Assembly: GCF_005434915.1 (NCBI RefSeq)
Contig: NZ_SKCG01000001.1
Location: forward strand, 62,001 to 126,000
Length of the DNA stretch: 64,000 nucleotides
Direction of reading: 5' to 3'
DNA from: Aurantiacibacter suaedae
GTDB taxonomy: Bacteria > Pseudomonadota > Alphaproteobacteria > Sphingomonadales > Sphingomonadaceae
Position 1 is the first letter of the stretch, and every line of letters starts with the position of its first letter. The notes beneath the pieces were generated by a model. It was not told where the DNA came from, made no database searches, and worked only from the letters and a program-made list of their open reading frames with translations. Of this stretch, positions 18,429-26,307 are shown piece after piece. The translations under genes were made by a program, and so were the position numbers.

Positions 18429-20057
18429 ATGTTCAGCCCCGATCTCATTGCCGCCGCCCGTTCGTCCAAAGCCTGGCCGTTTCAGGAGGCGCAGCGGCTT
18501 GCCAAACGCTTCCGTGATGGCAAACCCGGCGGCGAACCCGTGCTGTTCGAGACCGGCTACGGCCCCTCGGGCCTGCCGCATATCGGCACCTTTCAGGAAG
18601 TGCTGCGCACCACGCTGGTGCGCCGCGCCTACGAGATCGTCGCCGCTGCCGAAGATGGCACGCCTGCGCCCACTCGTCTGGTTGCGTTCTCGGACGACAT
18701 GGACGGGCTGCGCAAAGTGCCCGACAATCTCCCCAATCGGTCGCTGCTGGAGGAAAACCTCGGCAAGCCGCTCAGCCGCATTCCCGACCCTTTCGAGAAG
18801 TACGAAAGCTTCGCACATCACAACAATGCGAAGCTGCGCGAATTCCTCGACCAGTTCGGGTTCGACTACGAATTCATCGCCGCGTCCGACCGCTACAACT
18901 CGGGCGGCTTCGACGAGGCGCTCAAGCAGGTCTTGCGCAAGTACGACGATATTCAGGCGATCATGCTGCCTACGCTGCGCGAAGAGCGCCGCCAGACCTA
19001 TTCGCCCGTACTGCCGATCAGCGCCAAGAGCGGGATCGTGCTGCAGGTGCCGATCGAGGTAGTCGATGCCGAGGCGGGGATCGTGCGCTTCGAGGACGAG
19101 GGCGAAGTGGTCGAACAGTCGATCCTTGGCGGCCAGTCCAAATTGCAATGGAAGGTCGACTGGGCGATGCGCTGGTATGCGCTGGGCGTCGATTATGAAA
19201 TGTGCGGCAAGGATCTGACCGACTCTGTCACCCAGTCGGGCAAGATCGTGCAGGTGCTCGGCGGGCGCAAGCCCGAGGGTATGATCTACGAGCTGTTCCT
19301 CGATGCCAATGGCGAGAAGATTTCGAAGTCCAAGGGCAACGGCCTCACCATCGATGAATGGCTGACCTATGGCAGCGAGGAGAGCTTAGGGCACTATCTC
19401 TACGCCAACCCCAAGAGCGCCAAGCAGCTCCACGTTGGCGTGATCCCCAAGGCGGTGGACGAATACTGGCAGTTCCGCGCCGCCATTCCTGGCCAGCCGG
19501 TGGAAAAGCAGCTCGGCAATCCGGCCTGGCACCTGCTGCGCGCGGAAAGCCCCGATCAGGTGCAGCCGCCGCATGGCGCGGGTGACAGCCTGCCGGTGAC
19601 CTTCGGCCTGCTGCTCAACCTTGTCGGCGTGCTGGGCGCCGGGGCGACCGACGAACAGGTCTGGTCGTACCTCGGCAACTATGTCGAAGACGCCAGCGCC
19701 GAGAGTCACCCGGACCTTGCGCGGCTGGTCGAGGCAGCGCTGGCCTACAACCGCGATTTTGTCGCGCCCACGCTGTCACGGCGTGCGCCGAGCGCGAACG
19801 AGGCCGAGGCCTTGCGCGCGCTCGATGCTTACCTTGCCGAGGTCGATCCGGCGACCAGCGCCGAGGATCTGCAAACGCAAGTCTACGAGATTGGCAAGCA
19901 GGAACAGTTCGGGTTCGAGAATCTGCGCGACTGGTTCAAAGCGCTCTACGAGACGCTGCTCGGATCGGCGCAAGGGCCGCGCATGGGCAGCTTCATCGCG
20001 CTTTACGGCGTCGAGAACTCGCGCAAGCTTATCGCCGAGGCGCTGTCGCGGTCCTGA
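18429..20057 (+). CDS. lysS: Lysine-tRNA ligase, class I
   Basis: A class I (archaeal-type) lysyl-tRNA synthetase of 542 residues, the form usual in alphaproteobacteria in place of class II LysRS. The HIGH motif appears as GYGPSGLPHIGTF near residue 47, and KMSKS as KISKSKGNGL near 300. The C-terminal half is helical, as in the family. The start at 18429 gives MFSPDLIAAARSSKAWPFQE; an upstream ATG at 18378 adds residues without similarity. Confidence 0.95.
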   Translation: MFSPDLIAAARSSKAWPFQEAQRLAKRFRDGKPGGEPVLFETGYGPSGLPHIGTFQEVLRTTLVRRAYEIVAAAEDGTPAPTRLVAFSDDMDGLRKVPDNLPNRSLLEENLGKPLSRIPDPFEKYESFAHHNNAKLREFLDQFGFDYEFIAASDRYNSGGFDEALKQVLRKYDDIQAIMLPTLREERRQTYSPVLPISAKSGIVLQVPIEVVDAEAGIVRFEDEGEVVEQSILGGQSKLQWKVDWAMRWYALGVDYEMCGKDLTDSVTQSGKIVQVLGGRKPEGMIYELFLDANGEKISKSKGNGLTIDEWLTYGSEESLGHYLYANPKSAKQLHVGVIPKAVDEYWQFRAAIPGQPVEKQLGNPAWHLLRAESPDQVQPPHGAGDSLPVTFGLLLNLVGVLGAGATDEQVWSYLGNYVEDASAESHPDLARLVEAALAYNRDFVAPTLSRRAPSANEAEALRALDAYLAEVDPATSAEDLQTQVYEIGKQEQFGFENLRDWFKALYETLLGSAQGPRMGSFIALYGVENSRKLIAEALSRS

Positions 20058-20063
20058 TCCCCC

Positions 20064-20744
20064 TCAGGTCCAAGTCTTGGTGCGATACCATTTGGTGATC
20101 ACGTATTTGCAGCCCGTGATCACCGGTCGACCCGCGTGCAGAGTATCGAGGTTGGTGTGCCCATCGGGCTTGGCGTTGTTCCAGATCAGCAGCACGCCCG
20201 GCTTGGGCTCAATGGCAATGTCCAGCTCCACAAAGTCGGTGGTGCCGCCAGCCTCGACCTCGTTCAGGAACACCATGGTGGTGAAGCTGCGCTGCCCGCC
20301 GCGCGCCATTTCCATGTCCCAGTAGCTGGTGCCGTAATGGAACCAGTCGCAATGCGGCTGGAACTCCTGCCCCGGCATATAGCGCTGGCCCTGGATCGTT
20401 TCGCCGAACTCTGGCTCGATCCCGAGCAGGTCGTCGATCCGGCGGCTGATCTTGCGAATGAACGGATCGTTCGGATCGACATCGCCCGAATAGCTGGTGC
20501 GATAGCCTTCCGAATAGTCGACGTCGAACACGTAGGAGGGCTTGGCCACAGCGTCGATCAGCGCCCGCATCTTCGTGCATTCCTCTGCGCTCATGAAGTC
20601 GCCCACGGCGAACAGCTCGGCCTTGTCGGTGGGCACCTTGTAAACGGCGGGGTTGGCCGCCAGTCGCTCGCGCACCTGCGCGCCGATGCGGCGCAGGGCG
20701 GGAAGGTCGGCGTTCTCGGCGTAGGGGCTCTTGGTCTTACTCAT
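20064..20744 (-). CDS. Prolyl 4-hydroxylase-like 2OG-Fe(II) oxygenase
   Basis: A 226-residue iron/2-oxoglutarate dioxygenase of the prolyl 4-hydroxylase alpha-subunit family. Iron ligands are readable as the HxD in FQPHCDWFHYGTS and the distal His in DTLHAGRPV. The 2-oxoglutarate-binding Lys is in ITGCKYVITKWY. The N-terminus has no signal peptide, so a cytoplasmic protein target (for example EF-Tu in other bacteria) is possible but not shown. It is convergent with lysS, 6 bases apart. Confidence 0.9.
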   Translation of the reverse strand: MSKTKSPYAENADLPALRRIGAQVRERLAANPAVYKVPTDKAELFAVGDFMSAEECTKMRALIDAVAKPSYVFDVDYSEGYRTSYSGDVDPNDPFIRKISRRIDDLLGIEPEFGETIQGQRYMPGQEFQPHCDWFHYGTSYWDMEMARGGQRSFTTMVFLNEVEAGGTTDFVELDIAIEPKPGVLLIWNNAKPDGHTNLDTLHAGRPVITGCKYVITKWYRTKTWT

Positions 20745-20802
20745 CACGCAGGGATCTATCCCCAAGTCGCGCTACGAAGGCAAGCGCTGCGCCCATGCGG
20801 TC

Positions 20803-20858
20803 GAGCCCCCCACCCGAAGATGAGGGGCTCGCATCGCCGGTCACTCGCGCCGGCGATG
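20803..20858 (-). terminator. Two tandem hairpins downstream of the RcnB-like gene
   Basis: CATCGCCGG (20832-20840) pairs perfectly with CCGGCGATG (20850-20858), starting 12 bases after the RcnB-like stop. A second stem, GAGCCCC (20803-20809) with GGGGCTC (20824-20830), follows. Neither has a T-run. They probably mark a transcript end before the prolyl hydroxylase gene. Confidence 0.5.
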
Positions 20859-20869
20859 GAACGGGCATA

Positions 20870-21775
20870 TCACCAGAAGAAGTCGTGGATCACGTCGACC
20901 ACTTCGCCGCTGTACATGTCGACCAGCAACACATCGTCGTAATAACGCACCCAGCGATAGGGGCCGTAAACTTGGGGCAGGCGATACTGCCACGGGTCGT
21001 TGATCCAGTAGCGGTTCGAATAGAACGGGCTATCGAGATGGATGCCTATGCTCAGGCGGCGGTAGCTGTAGTTGCGATAGGGTGAGTAGTAGCGGCCCAG
21101 CCGATAGATGCTGCGGTTGTCCCGGCGATAACGGTTCCAGTCGTAGCGCCGGTCACGCCGCCAGTTGTTGTGGTCCCATCGGCGATAATCGCGGTCTCTG
21201 CGATAGTCGCGGTTGCGGTTGTGGTCGCGATAGTCGCGATTGCGATCACGGTCGCGATAGTCACGGCGATCATTGTTGCGCCAGCGGTCGCGATCACGGT
21301 CGCGGCGGTCGTTGTCACGCCAGCGATTGTCCTGCCGATCGCGCCAGCGCTGGGCGTTTTGGCCCAGCTCGCGCAGGGTCCCTACAGGCCGGTCACCCTG
21401 CCGCTCGGCGCGGTTGGCCCAGCGTTCGGAGCGCTCCTGAACCCGGGCTGCGCGGTTCTCGCTGCGGTTTTCGATCCGGGCGGCCTGGCGTTCGGCGCTG
21501 CGATCGACACGGCGCGCCTCCTGGCGGGCCTCGCGCATCGCCTGCGAGGCTTGAGTGCGCTCCTGCCGCCAGTCCGATGCGGACCGATTGCCCTGGTTGC
21601 CGCGATTGGCCTCGCGGCGGTTCGTGCCCGAGCGGTTGGCGGCCGTGCCGCGATTGTTGGGGCGGTTTTCCCACTGCCGATCCTGCGCCGCCACGGGCGC
21701 GCTCAGCGCCGGCAGGGCGAGCGCAATGGCGACCGCGGCAAGCCCGCTCGATTTGAGAAGTCTGGCGATAAGCAT
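20870..21775 (-). CDS. RcnB-like periplasmic protein with Arg/Asp-rich repeats
   Basis: A 301-residue exported protein with a signal peptide (about 1-32, ALPALSAPVAAQD). A long Arg/Asn/Asp-rich middle includes repeats of RDYRDRDRNRDYRDHNRN type at about 170-220. The C-terminal RcnB domain reads YGPYRWVRYYDDVLLVDMY and ends EVVDVIHDFFW. RcnB in E. coli helps nickel/cobalt homeostasis; sphingomonad paralogues are mostly uncharacterised. The repeat region is low-complexity in both DNA and protein. Two hairpins follow the stop. Confidence 0.85.
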   Translation of the reverse strand: MLIARLLKSSGLAAVAIALALPALSAPVAAQDRQWENRPNNRGTAANRSGTNRREANRGNQGNRSASDWRQERTQASQAMREARQEARRVDRSAERQAARIENRSENRAARVQERSERWANRAERQGDRPVGTLRELGQNAQRWRDRQDNRWRDNDRRDRDRDRWRNNDRRDYRDRDRNRDYRDHNRNRDYRRDRDYRRWDHNNWRRDRRYDWNRYRRDNRSIYRLGRYYSPYRNYSYRRLSIGIHLDSPFYSNRYWINDPWQYRLPQVYGPYRWVRYYDDVLLVDMYSGEVVDVIHDFFW

Positions 21776-21995
21776 GGTGTGAACTCCCGTCTGGACCATT
21801 CCGCCCGAGTGCCGCGGTGAGGTTATTTCCTTAAGCGCCGTTTTACCGATTCGTCCTGTCCGTTAACTGAACCGCGCGATAACCTTAACGTTTGTGCCGG
21901 CAAAGTGGCCTGGTGAACGCGTGTCGGGATGCAACACCTGCCGTCTTTTTCGCCCGCAACTGGACGGCGGCCCGTGCAGGTCATAGAGCGCAATC

Positions 21996-23315
21996 ATGCA
22001 GATATTCGGACCGCTCGCACGCTGGCTCGGCAAGAAGGTGCCGGATGATCTCGCGCGGGTTGACGACTGGACCCGCCGGGTTGCCACAATGGTCTCGGCG
22101 GTGCTGATCGGTCTGGTGGCGCTGGTCTTCGCCACGGTGGGCGACGGGGCGCAGGACTTGTTTCTCGATCTCACCGCCGAATACGGCTGGCTGCCACTGG
22201 TGCTGACGCCGGTGATGTTCGTGCTGATCGCGCTGCTCACGCGCAAGCTGGCACCCGAAGCACGCGGATCGGGCATTCCGCAAGTGATCGCAGCGGGCCG
22301 CCATCCCGATAGCGAGCAGACGCTGAAACTGGTGTCGCTGCGCGCGGCGCTGGCGAAGATGGTGCTGACCGTGATGTCGCTGTTCGGCGGGGCTTCGGTC
22401 GGGCGCGAGGGGCCGACCGTGCAACTGGGCGCGGCGCTGATGGTGGCGGTGCACCGCGCCTTGCGCGTGAAGGTCAGCGCCGGCGTGCTGATCGCAGGCG
22501 GTGCGGCGGGCGTGGCGGCGGCTTTCAACACGCCGCTGGCGGGGATCGCCTTCGCCATCGAAGAGCTGGCCGTAGCTTATGAGCAGCGCGTGGCGGTGTT
22601 GGTGATGGGCGCGGTGATGATTGCCGGTCTGACGGCGCAGGGGCTGGCGGGCAACTATGTCTATTTCGGCGAGATCGAAGGCTCTTTGCCGGTTACCTCG
22701 ATCCTGATCGCGGCTCCGCTGGCGGGATTGGTCGGCGGCATTCTTGGCGGGCTGTTTTCGCGCCTGATGCTGGCCCTGCGCGGGCCGGACGGACGCTGGA
22801 CTTCGCTGCTGGGCCAGCGTCCGCTGGTGACGGCGCTGGTCTGCGGGATCATCGTGGGCGTGCTGGGCTTCCTGACCGCCGGGCAGGTGTCGGGCACCGG
22901 ATACGAGGCGACGCAGGCGCTGCTGGCGGGTGAGGAGGGCGACCTGTGGTTCGGCCCGGCCAAATTCGTCGCCGCGCTGGCGACCAGTGTGAGCGGCATT
23001 CCGGGCGGCATCTTCGCACCGTCGCTGGCGGCGGGTTCGGGCTTCGGGCACCTGCTGACGGTGCTGTTTCCAAGCGATCAGGCCGGGTTGATCGTGCTGA
23101 TGGGCATGGCGGGATATTTCACCGGGGTGGTCCGAGCGCCTTTGACCACGGTGATTATTCTTAGCGAGACTACGGGCATGAGCGGCGCAATTGTGCCGCT
23201 GTTCGCTACTGCTTTGATCGGCGACTGGGCCGGATCGACGGTGTGCAAGGAGCGGCTTTATCACGCGCTGGCGAAGGATTTCCTGCCGAAGGATGAGGCG
23301 AAGGCGGCGGCGTAA
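21996..23315 (+). CDS. ClC-type chloride channel/transporter
   Basis: A 439-residue integral membrane protein of the ClC family (Cl-/H+ exchange or channel). The selectivity motifs are intact: GSGIPQV near residue 87, GREGPTVQ near 135 including the gating Glu, and GIFAPSLAAGSGFG near 335. The FAIEEL segment near 188 keeps the Glu equivalent to the internal proton Glu of E. coli ClcA, so an exchanger mechanism is likely. The CBS domains of eukaryotic ClCs are absent. A palindromic repeat follows the stop. Confidence 0.93.
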   Translation: MQIFGPLARWLGKKVPDDLARVDDWTRRVATMVSAVLIGLVALVFATVGDGAQDLFLDLTAEYGWLPLVLTPVMFVLIALLTRKLAPEARGSGIPQVIAAGRHPDSEQTLKLVSLRAALAKMVLTVMSLFGGASVGREGPTVQLGAALMVAVHRALRVKVSAGVLIAGGAAGVAAAFNTPLAGIAFAIEELAVAYEQRVAVLVMGAVMIAGLTAQGLAGNYVYFGEIEGSLPVTSILIAAPLAGLVGGILGGLFSRLMLALRGPDGRWTSLLGQRPLVTALVCGIIVGVLGFLTAGQVSGTGYEATQALLAGEEGDLWFGPAKFVAALATSVSGIPGGIFAPSLAAGSGFGHLLTVLFPSDQAGLIVLMGMAGYFTGVVRAPLTTVIILSETTGMSGAIVPLFATALIGDWAGSTVCKERLYHALAKDFLPKDEAKAAA

Positions 23316-23326
23316 GCCCAGCGCCT

Positions 23327-23390
23327 GCTCAAGGCCGGGGCGCCGAATTCCGAACTTACCTCGTCATCCCGGCCTTGAGCCGGGATCGGG
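23327..23390. repeat. Palindromic interspersed repeat, left of GIY-YIG gene
   Basis: GCTCAAGGCCGGG (from 23327) is inverted against CCCGGCCTTGAGC (23368-23380), followed by CGGGATCGGGCT. The core is CGTCATCCCGGCCTTGAGC followed by CGGGATC. It resembles the short palindromic repeats scattered through many alphaproteobacterial genomes, and related elements lie at 23725-23810. It sits between the ClC and GIY-YIG genes. Confidence 0.65.
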
Positions 23391-23426
23391 CTATTTTTCG
23401 ATCTAACTTCGCGATAGCTTTGCCAC

Positions 23427-23726
23427 ATGAAAAAGGGCGGCTGGGTATACATCATGGCCAACCGCTATCGGGGCGGGATGTACGTCGGCATTTCGGCTGA
23501 TCTTATTCGGCGCGTGCAGCAGCACCGGATGGGCGAAGGCTCGGCTCATGTGGCCGAGCGCGGCAAGACCATGCTCGTCTATGCTGAGTGCCATGAGGAG
23601 ATCGAACAGGCCATCGTACGCGAAAAGAGGATCAAGCGCTGGCGGCGCGACTGGAAGTTTGCGCTGATCGAGGAGGAGAACCCGGACTGGCGCGACTTAT
23701 GGGATGTGTGGTTCGGGGAAGAGTAG
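23427..23726 (+). CDS. GIY-YIG nuclease family protein
   Basis: A 99-residue stand-alone GIY-YIG domain of the UPF0213/YhbQ kind. The signature is GWVYIMANRYRGGMYVGISADL, with the family's conserved catalytic region VREKRIKRWRRDWK following. Natural roles of these small domains are unclear; some act in DNA repair or belong to mobile elements. The gene is bracketed on both sides by GC-rich palindromic repeats, and its coding frame is otherwise ordinary. Function on DNA is inferred from the family. Confidence 0.9.
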   Translation: MKKGGWVYIMANRYRGGMYVGISADLIRRVQQHRMGEGSAHVAERGKTMLVYAECHEEIEQAIVREKRIKRWRRDWKFALIEEENPDWRDLWDVWFGEE

Positions 23727-23810
23727 CCCGGCCCCGGCTCAAGGCCGGGGCGACGACGCGGGGATACACATCGCCATTCCGTCGCCCCGGACCTGATCCG
23801 GGGCCGGGCT
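23725..23810. repeat. Inverted pair of palindromic repeats, right of GIY-YIG gene
   Basis: The 31-base unit at 23725-23755, starting AGCCCGGCCCCGG, is present again in inverted orientation at 23780-23810 with only a few differences, separated by 24 bases. Each unit is itself palindromic around GGCTCAAGGCC or GGACCTGATCC. The structure lies exactly between the convergent GIY-YIG and ettA genes, so it could act as a two-way transcription stop. Confidence 0.7.
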
Positions 23811-23823
23811 CAGTTCATCAAAC

Positions 23824-25503
23824 TCAGCGCGTAAGCTTCTTATACGCCACCCGGCTCGGTCGATCAGCCGCATCGCCCAGACGGCGGCGCTTGTCTTCCT
23901 CGTAGGCTTCGAAGTTGCCCTCGAACCACTCGACATGGCTGTTGCCCTCAAACGCGAGAATGTGCGTGGCCAGACGGTCAAGGAAGAAGCGGTCGTGGCT
24001 GATGACCACCGCGCAGCCGGCGAAGTTCTCGATCGCCTCTTCCAGCGCGCCCAGCGTCTCCACGTCGAGGTCGTTGGTCGGTTCGTCGAGCAGCAGCACG
24101 TTGCCGCCCTGCTTCAGCATCTTGGCCATGTGCACGCGGTTGCGTTCACCGCCCGACAGCTTGCCGACGTTCTTCTGCTGGTCCGCGCCCTTGAAGTTGA
24201 ACGCGCCGACATAGGCGCGCGTGCTCACGTCCTGACCGTTGACCTTCATGTAGTCGAGGCTGTCCGAAATCTCCTCCCACACGTTGTGCTTGGGATCGAG
24301 ATGATCGCGGCTTTGGTCGACATAGCCCAGCCGCACCGTCGAACCCATGTCCACGGAGCCGCTATCGGGCTCTTCCTTGCCGGTGAGGATCTTGAACAGC
24401 GTCGATTTACCCGCGCCGTTCGGCCCGATCACGCCAACGATTCCGCCCGGCGGCAGCATGAAGGAAAGGTCTTCGAACAACAGCTTGTCGCCATAAGCCT
24501 TCGAGATGTTGTTCACCTCGATCACCTTGCCGCCGAGGCGCTCGGGCACCTGAATGACGATCTGCGCCTTGCCGATGCCGCGGCTGTCCTGGCTGTTCTG
24601 CAGCTCTTCGAACTTGCGGATACGCGCCTTGCTCTTGGTCTGGCGGGCTGACGGAGTTTGCCGGATCCATTCGAGTTCGCGCTGAAGCGCCTTCTGCTTG
24701 CCGCTTTCCTCGCGGCTTTCCTGCTCGAGACGCTTGGCTTTCTTCTCGAGGTAGGTCGAGTAGTTGCCCTCGTAGGGATAGTAGGAGCCACGGTCGAGTT
24801 CGAGGATCCACTCCACCACGTTATCGAGGAAGTAGCGGTCGTGGGTGATCATCAGCACCGCGCCGGCATATTCCTTGAGGTGGTTTTCGAGCCACTTCAC
24901 CGATTCAGCGTCAAGGTGGTTGGTCGGTTCGTCGAGCAGCAGGATCGAGGGCTTCTGGATCAGCAGCCGGGTCAGCGCCACGCGGCGCTTCTCACCGCCC
25001 GAAAGATCGGTGACGGGCCAGTCGCCCGGCGGGCAGCGCAGCGCTTCCATCGCCACTTCGAGCTGGTTGTCGAGCGTCCAGCCATCGACCGCGTCGATCT
25101 TAGCCTGCAGGTCGCCCATTTCTTCCATCAGCGCGTCGAAATCGGTGTCGTCCTTGGGGTCGCCCATTTCGGCGGAGATGGCGTTGAAACGCTCGACCAG
25201 GTCAGCCACTTCGCGCGCGCCGTCCTTGACGTTTTCGAGCACGGTCTTGCTCTCGTCCAGCTCGGGCTCCTGTTCGAGATAGCCGACGGTGATGTTCTCG
25301 CCCGGCCAGGCTTCGCCGGTGAAGTCTTTGTCGATGCCGGCCATGATCTTGATCAGGGTCGACTTACCCGCGCCGTTGGGGCCGACGATGCCGATCTTGG
25401 CACCTTGGTAGAACTGGAGGTTGATGTTCGAGAGCACCGGCTTTTGCGCACCGGGGAAGGTCTTGGTCATGTCCTTCATGACAAATGCGTATTGGGCGGC
25501 CAT
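23824..25503 (-). CDS. ettA: Energy-dependent translational throttle protein EttA (ABC-F)
   Basis: A 559-residue soluble ABC-F ATPase with two nucleotide-binding domains, close to the 555 residues of E. coli EttA, which gates the ribosomal E-site according to energy charge. Walker A sites are GPNGAGKSTLIKIMAG (about 38) and GPNGAGKSTLFKILTG (about 357). Signatures are DLSGGEKRRVAL and KLSGGERNRVHM, and Walker B/H-loop segments are LLLDEPTNHLDAE and LLLDEPTNDLDVE. The interdomain linker EWIRQTPSARQTKSKAR is typical of EttA. It is convergent with the GIY-YIG gene. Confidence 0.95.
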   Translation of the reverse strand: MAAQYAFVMKDMTKTFPGAQKPVLSNINLQFYQGAKIGIVGPNGAGKSTLIKIMAGIDKDFTGEAWPGENITVGYLEQEPELDESKTVLENVKDGAREVADLVERFNAISAEMGDPKDDTDFDALMEEMGDLQAKIDAVDGWTLDNQLEVAMEALRCPPGDWPVTDLSGGEKRRVALTRLLIQKPSILLLDEPTNHLDAESVKWLENHLKEYAGAVLMITHDRYFLDNVVEWILELDRGSYYPYEGNYSTYLEKKAKRLEQESREESGKQKALQRELEWIRQTPSARQTKSKARIRKFEELQNSQDSRGIGKAQIVIQVPERLGGKVIEVNNISKAYGDKLLFEDLSFMLPPGGIVGVIGPNGAGKSTLFKILTGKEEPDSGSVDMGSTVRLGYVDQSRDHLDPKHNVWEEISDSLDYMKVNGQDVSTRAYVGAFNFKGADQQKNVGKLSGGERNRVHMAKMLKQGGNVLLLDEPTNDLDVETLGALEEAIENFAGCAVVISHDRFFLDRLATHILAFEGNSHVEWFEGNFEAYEEDKRRRLGDAADRPSRVAYKKLTR

Positions 25504-25619
25504 CTGGGGTCCTTAAAACTCGGTGTGATCGGGGAATGAGTTGGGCCGCGAAATAGGGGCAGATCGCTCGCTCGGCAAGGTGCTTGCGCAGCGCGGCCTG
25601 TGCGGTCTATTGGCAAGTG

Positions 25620-26246
25620 GTGTCAGATGAAACTATCTCCCCTCCGCGCGACGAAACGCGCCACACTCTGCTCGAGGATGCCTATGCGCTGGTGACGGGC
25701 GCATGGCTGATCGCTTTCGGGCTGGTGTTGATGAAGGCGGCGGGCATAACCACGGCCGGCGTTGCGGGTCTGGCGCTGCTGGCGAGCTATCATGTGCCGT
25801 TGGGGGTGGGCCTGCTGTTCTTCCTCATCAACATCCCGTTTTTCCTGATCGGGCTGATGAAGCTGGGCCGGGCCTTCATGATCCGCACGATCATCGCTTG
25901 CGGCCTGATTTTCGCCTTTGCAGCTGTAACGCGCACGTCGCTGGATATCGCGACCATTCACCCGGCCTTCGCCGCACTTGGCGGCGGCACCGTTTCGGGC
26001 CTCGGCCTGCTGGCGCTGCTGCGGCACAAGACCGGGGTGGGCGGGGTGAATATCATCGCCGTGTGGATGCAGAATTCACGCGGGTGGAGCGTGGGGCGGA
26101 TGCACATGGCGCTAGATGCGATAATCCTGCTGGTAGCGCTGTCGTCGCTCGATCTCGCTTCGTTCGGCTGGTCGGTGCTGAGCATGTTGGCGATCAACAT
26201 GACGCTGGTCGTCTGGCACCGCCCGGGGCGCTATACCGGGCATTAG
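25620..26246 (+). CDS. YitT family membrane protein
   Basis: An integral membrane protein of about 208 residues with five to six hydrophobic helices, matching the YitT family (GAWLIAFGLVLMKAAGITT, then GGTVSGLGLLALLRHKTG). The C-terminal soluble DUF2179 domain of full YitT proteins is missing. Function is unknown; transport has been suggested for the family. The start is uncertain: GTG at 25620 gives a sensible N-terminus, while TTG at 25584 is also in frame, and neither has a strong ribosome site. Confidence 0.75.
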   Translation: MSDETISPPRDETRHTLLEDAYALVTGAWLIAFGLVLMKAAGITTAGVAGLALLASYHVPLGVGLLFFLINIPFFLIGLMKLGRAFMIRTIIACGLIFAFAAVTRTSLDIATIHPAFAALGGGTVSGLGLLALLRHKTGVGGVNIIAVWMQNSRGWSVGRMHMALDAIILLVALSSLDLASFGWSVLSMLAINMTLVVWHRPGRYTGH

Positions 26247-26307
26247 GCTTGCCTTCGCTGACCTTTGCCGTGCTAAGATGACGCTCACGGCAAAGGGAGA
26301 TACAGTC

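Noticed and set aside
21180..21340. CRISPR-like tandem repeats
   Set aside because: The repeats are imperfect and in phase with Arg/Asp codons of the RcnB-like gene, with no unique spacers, so they are protein low-complexity DNA.
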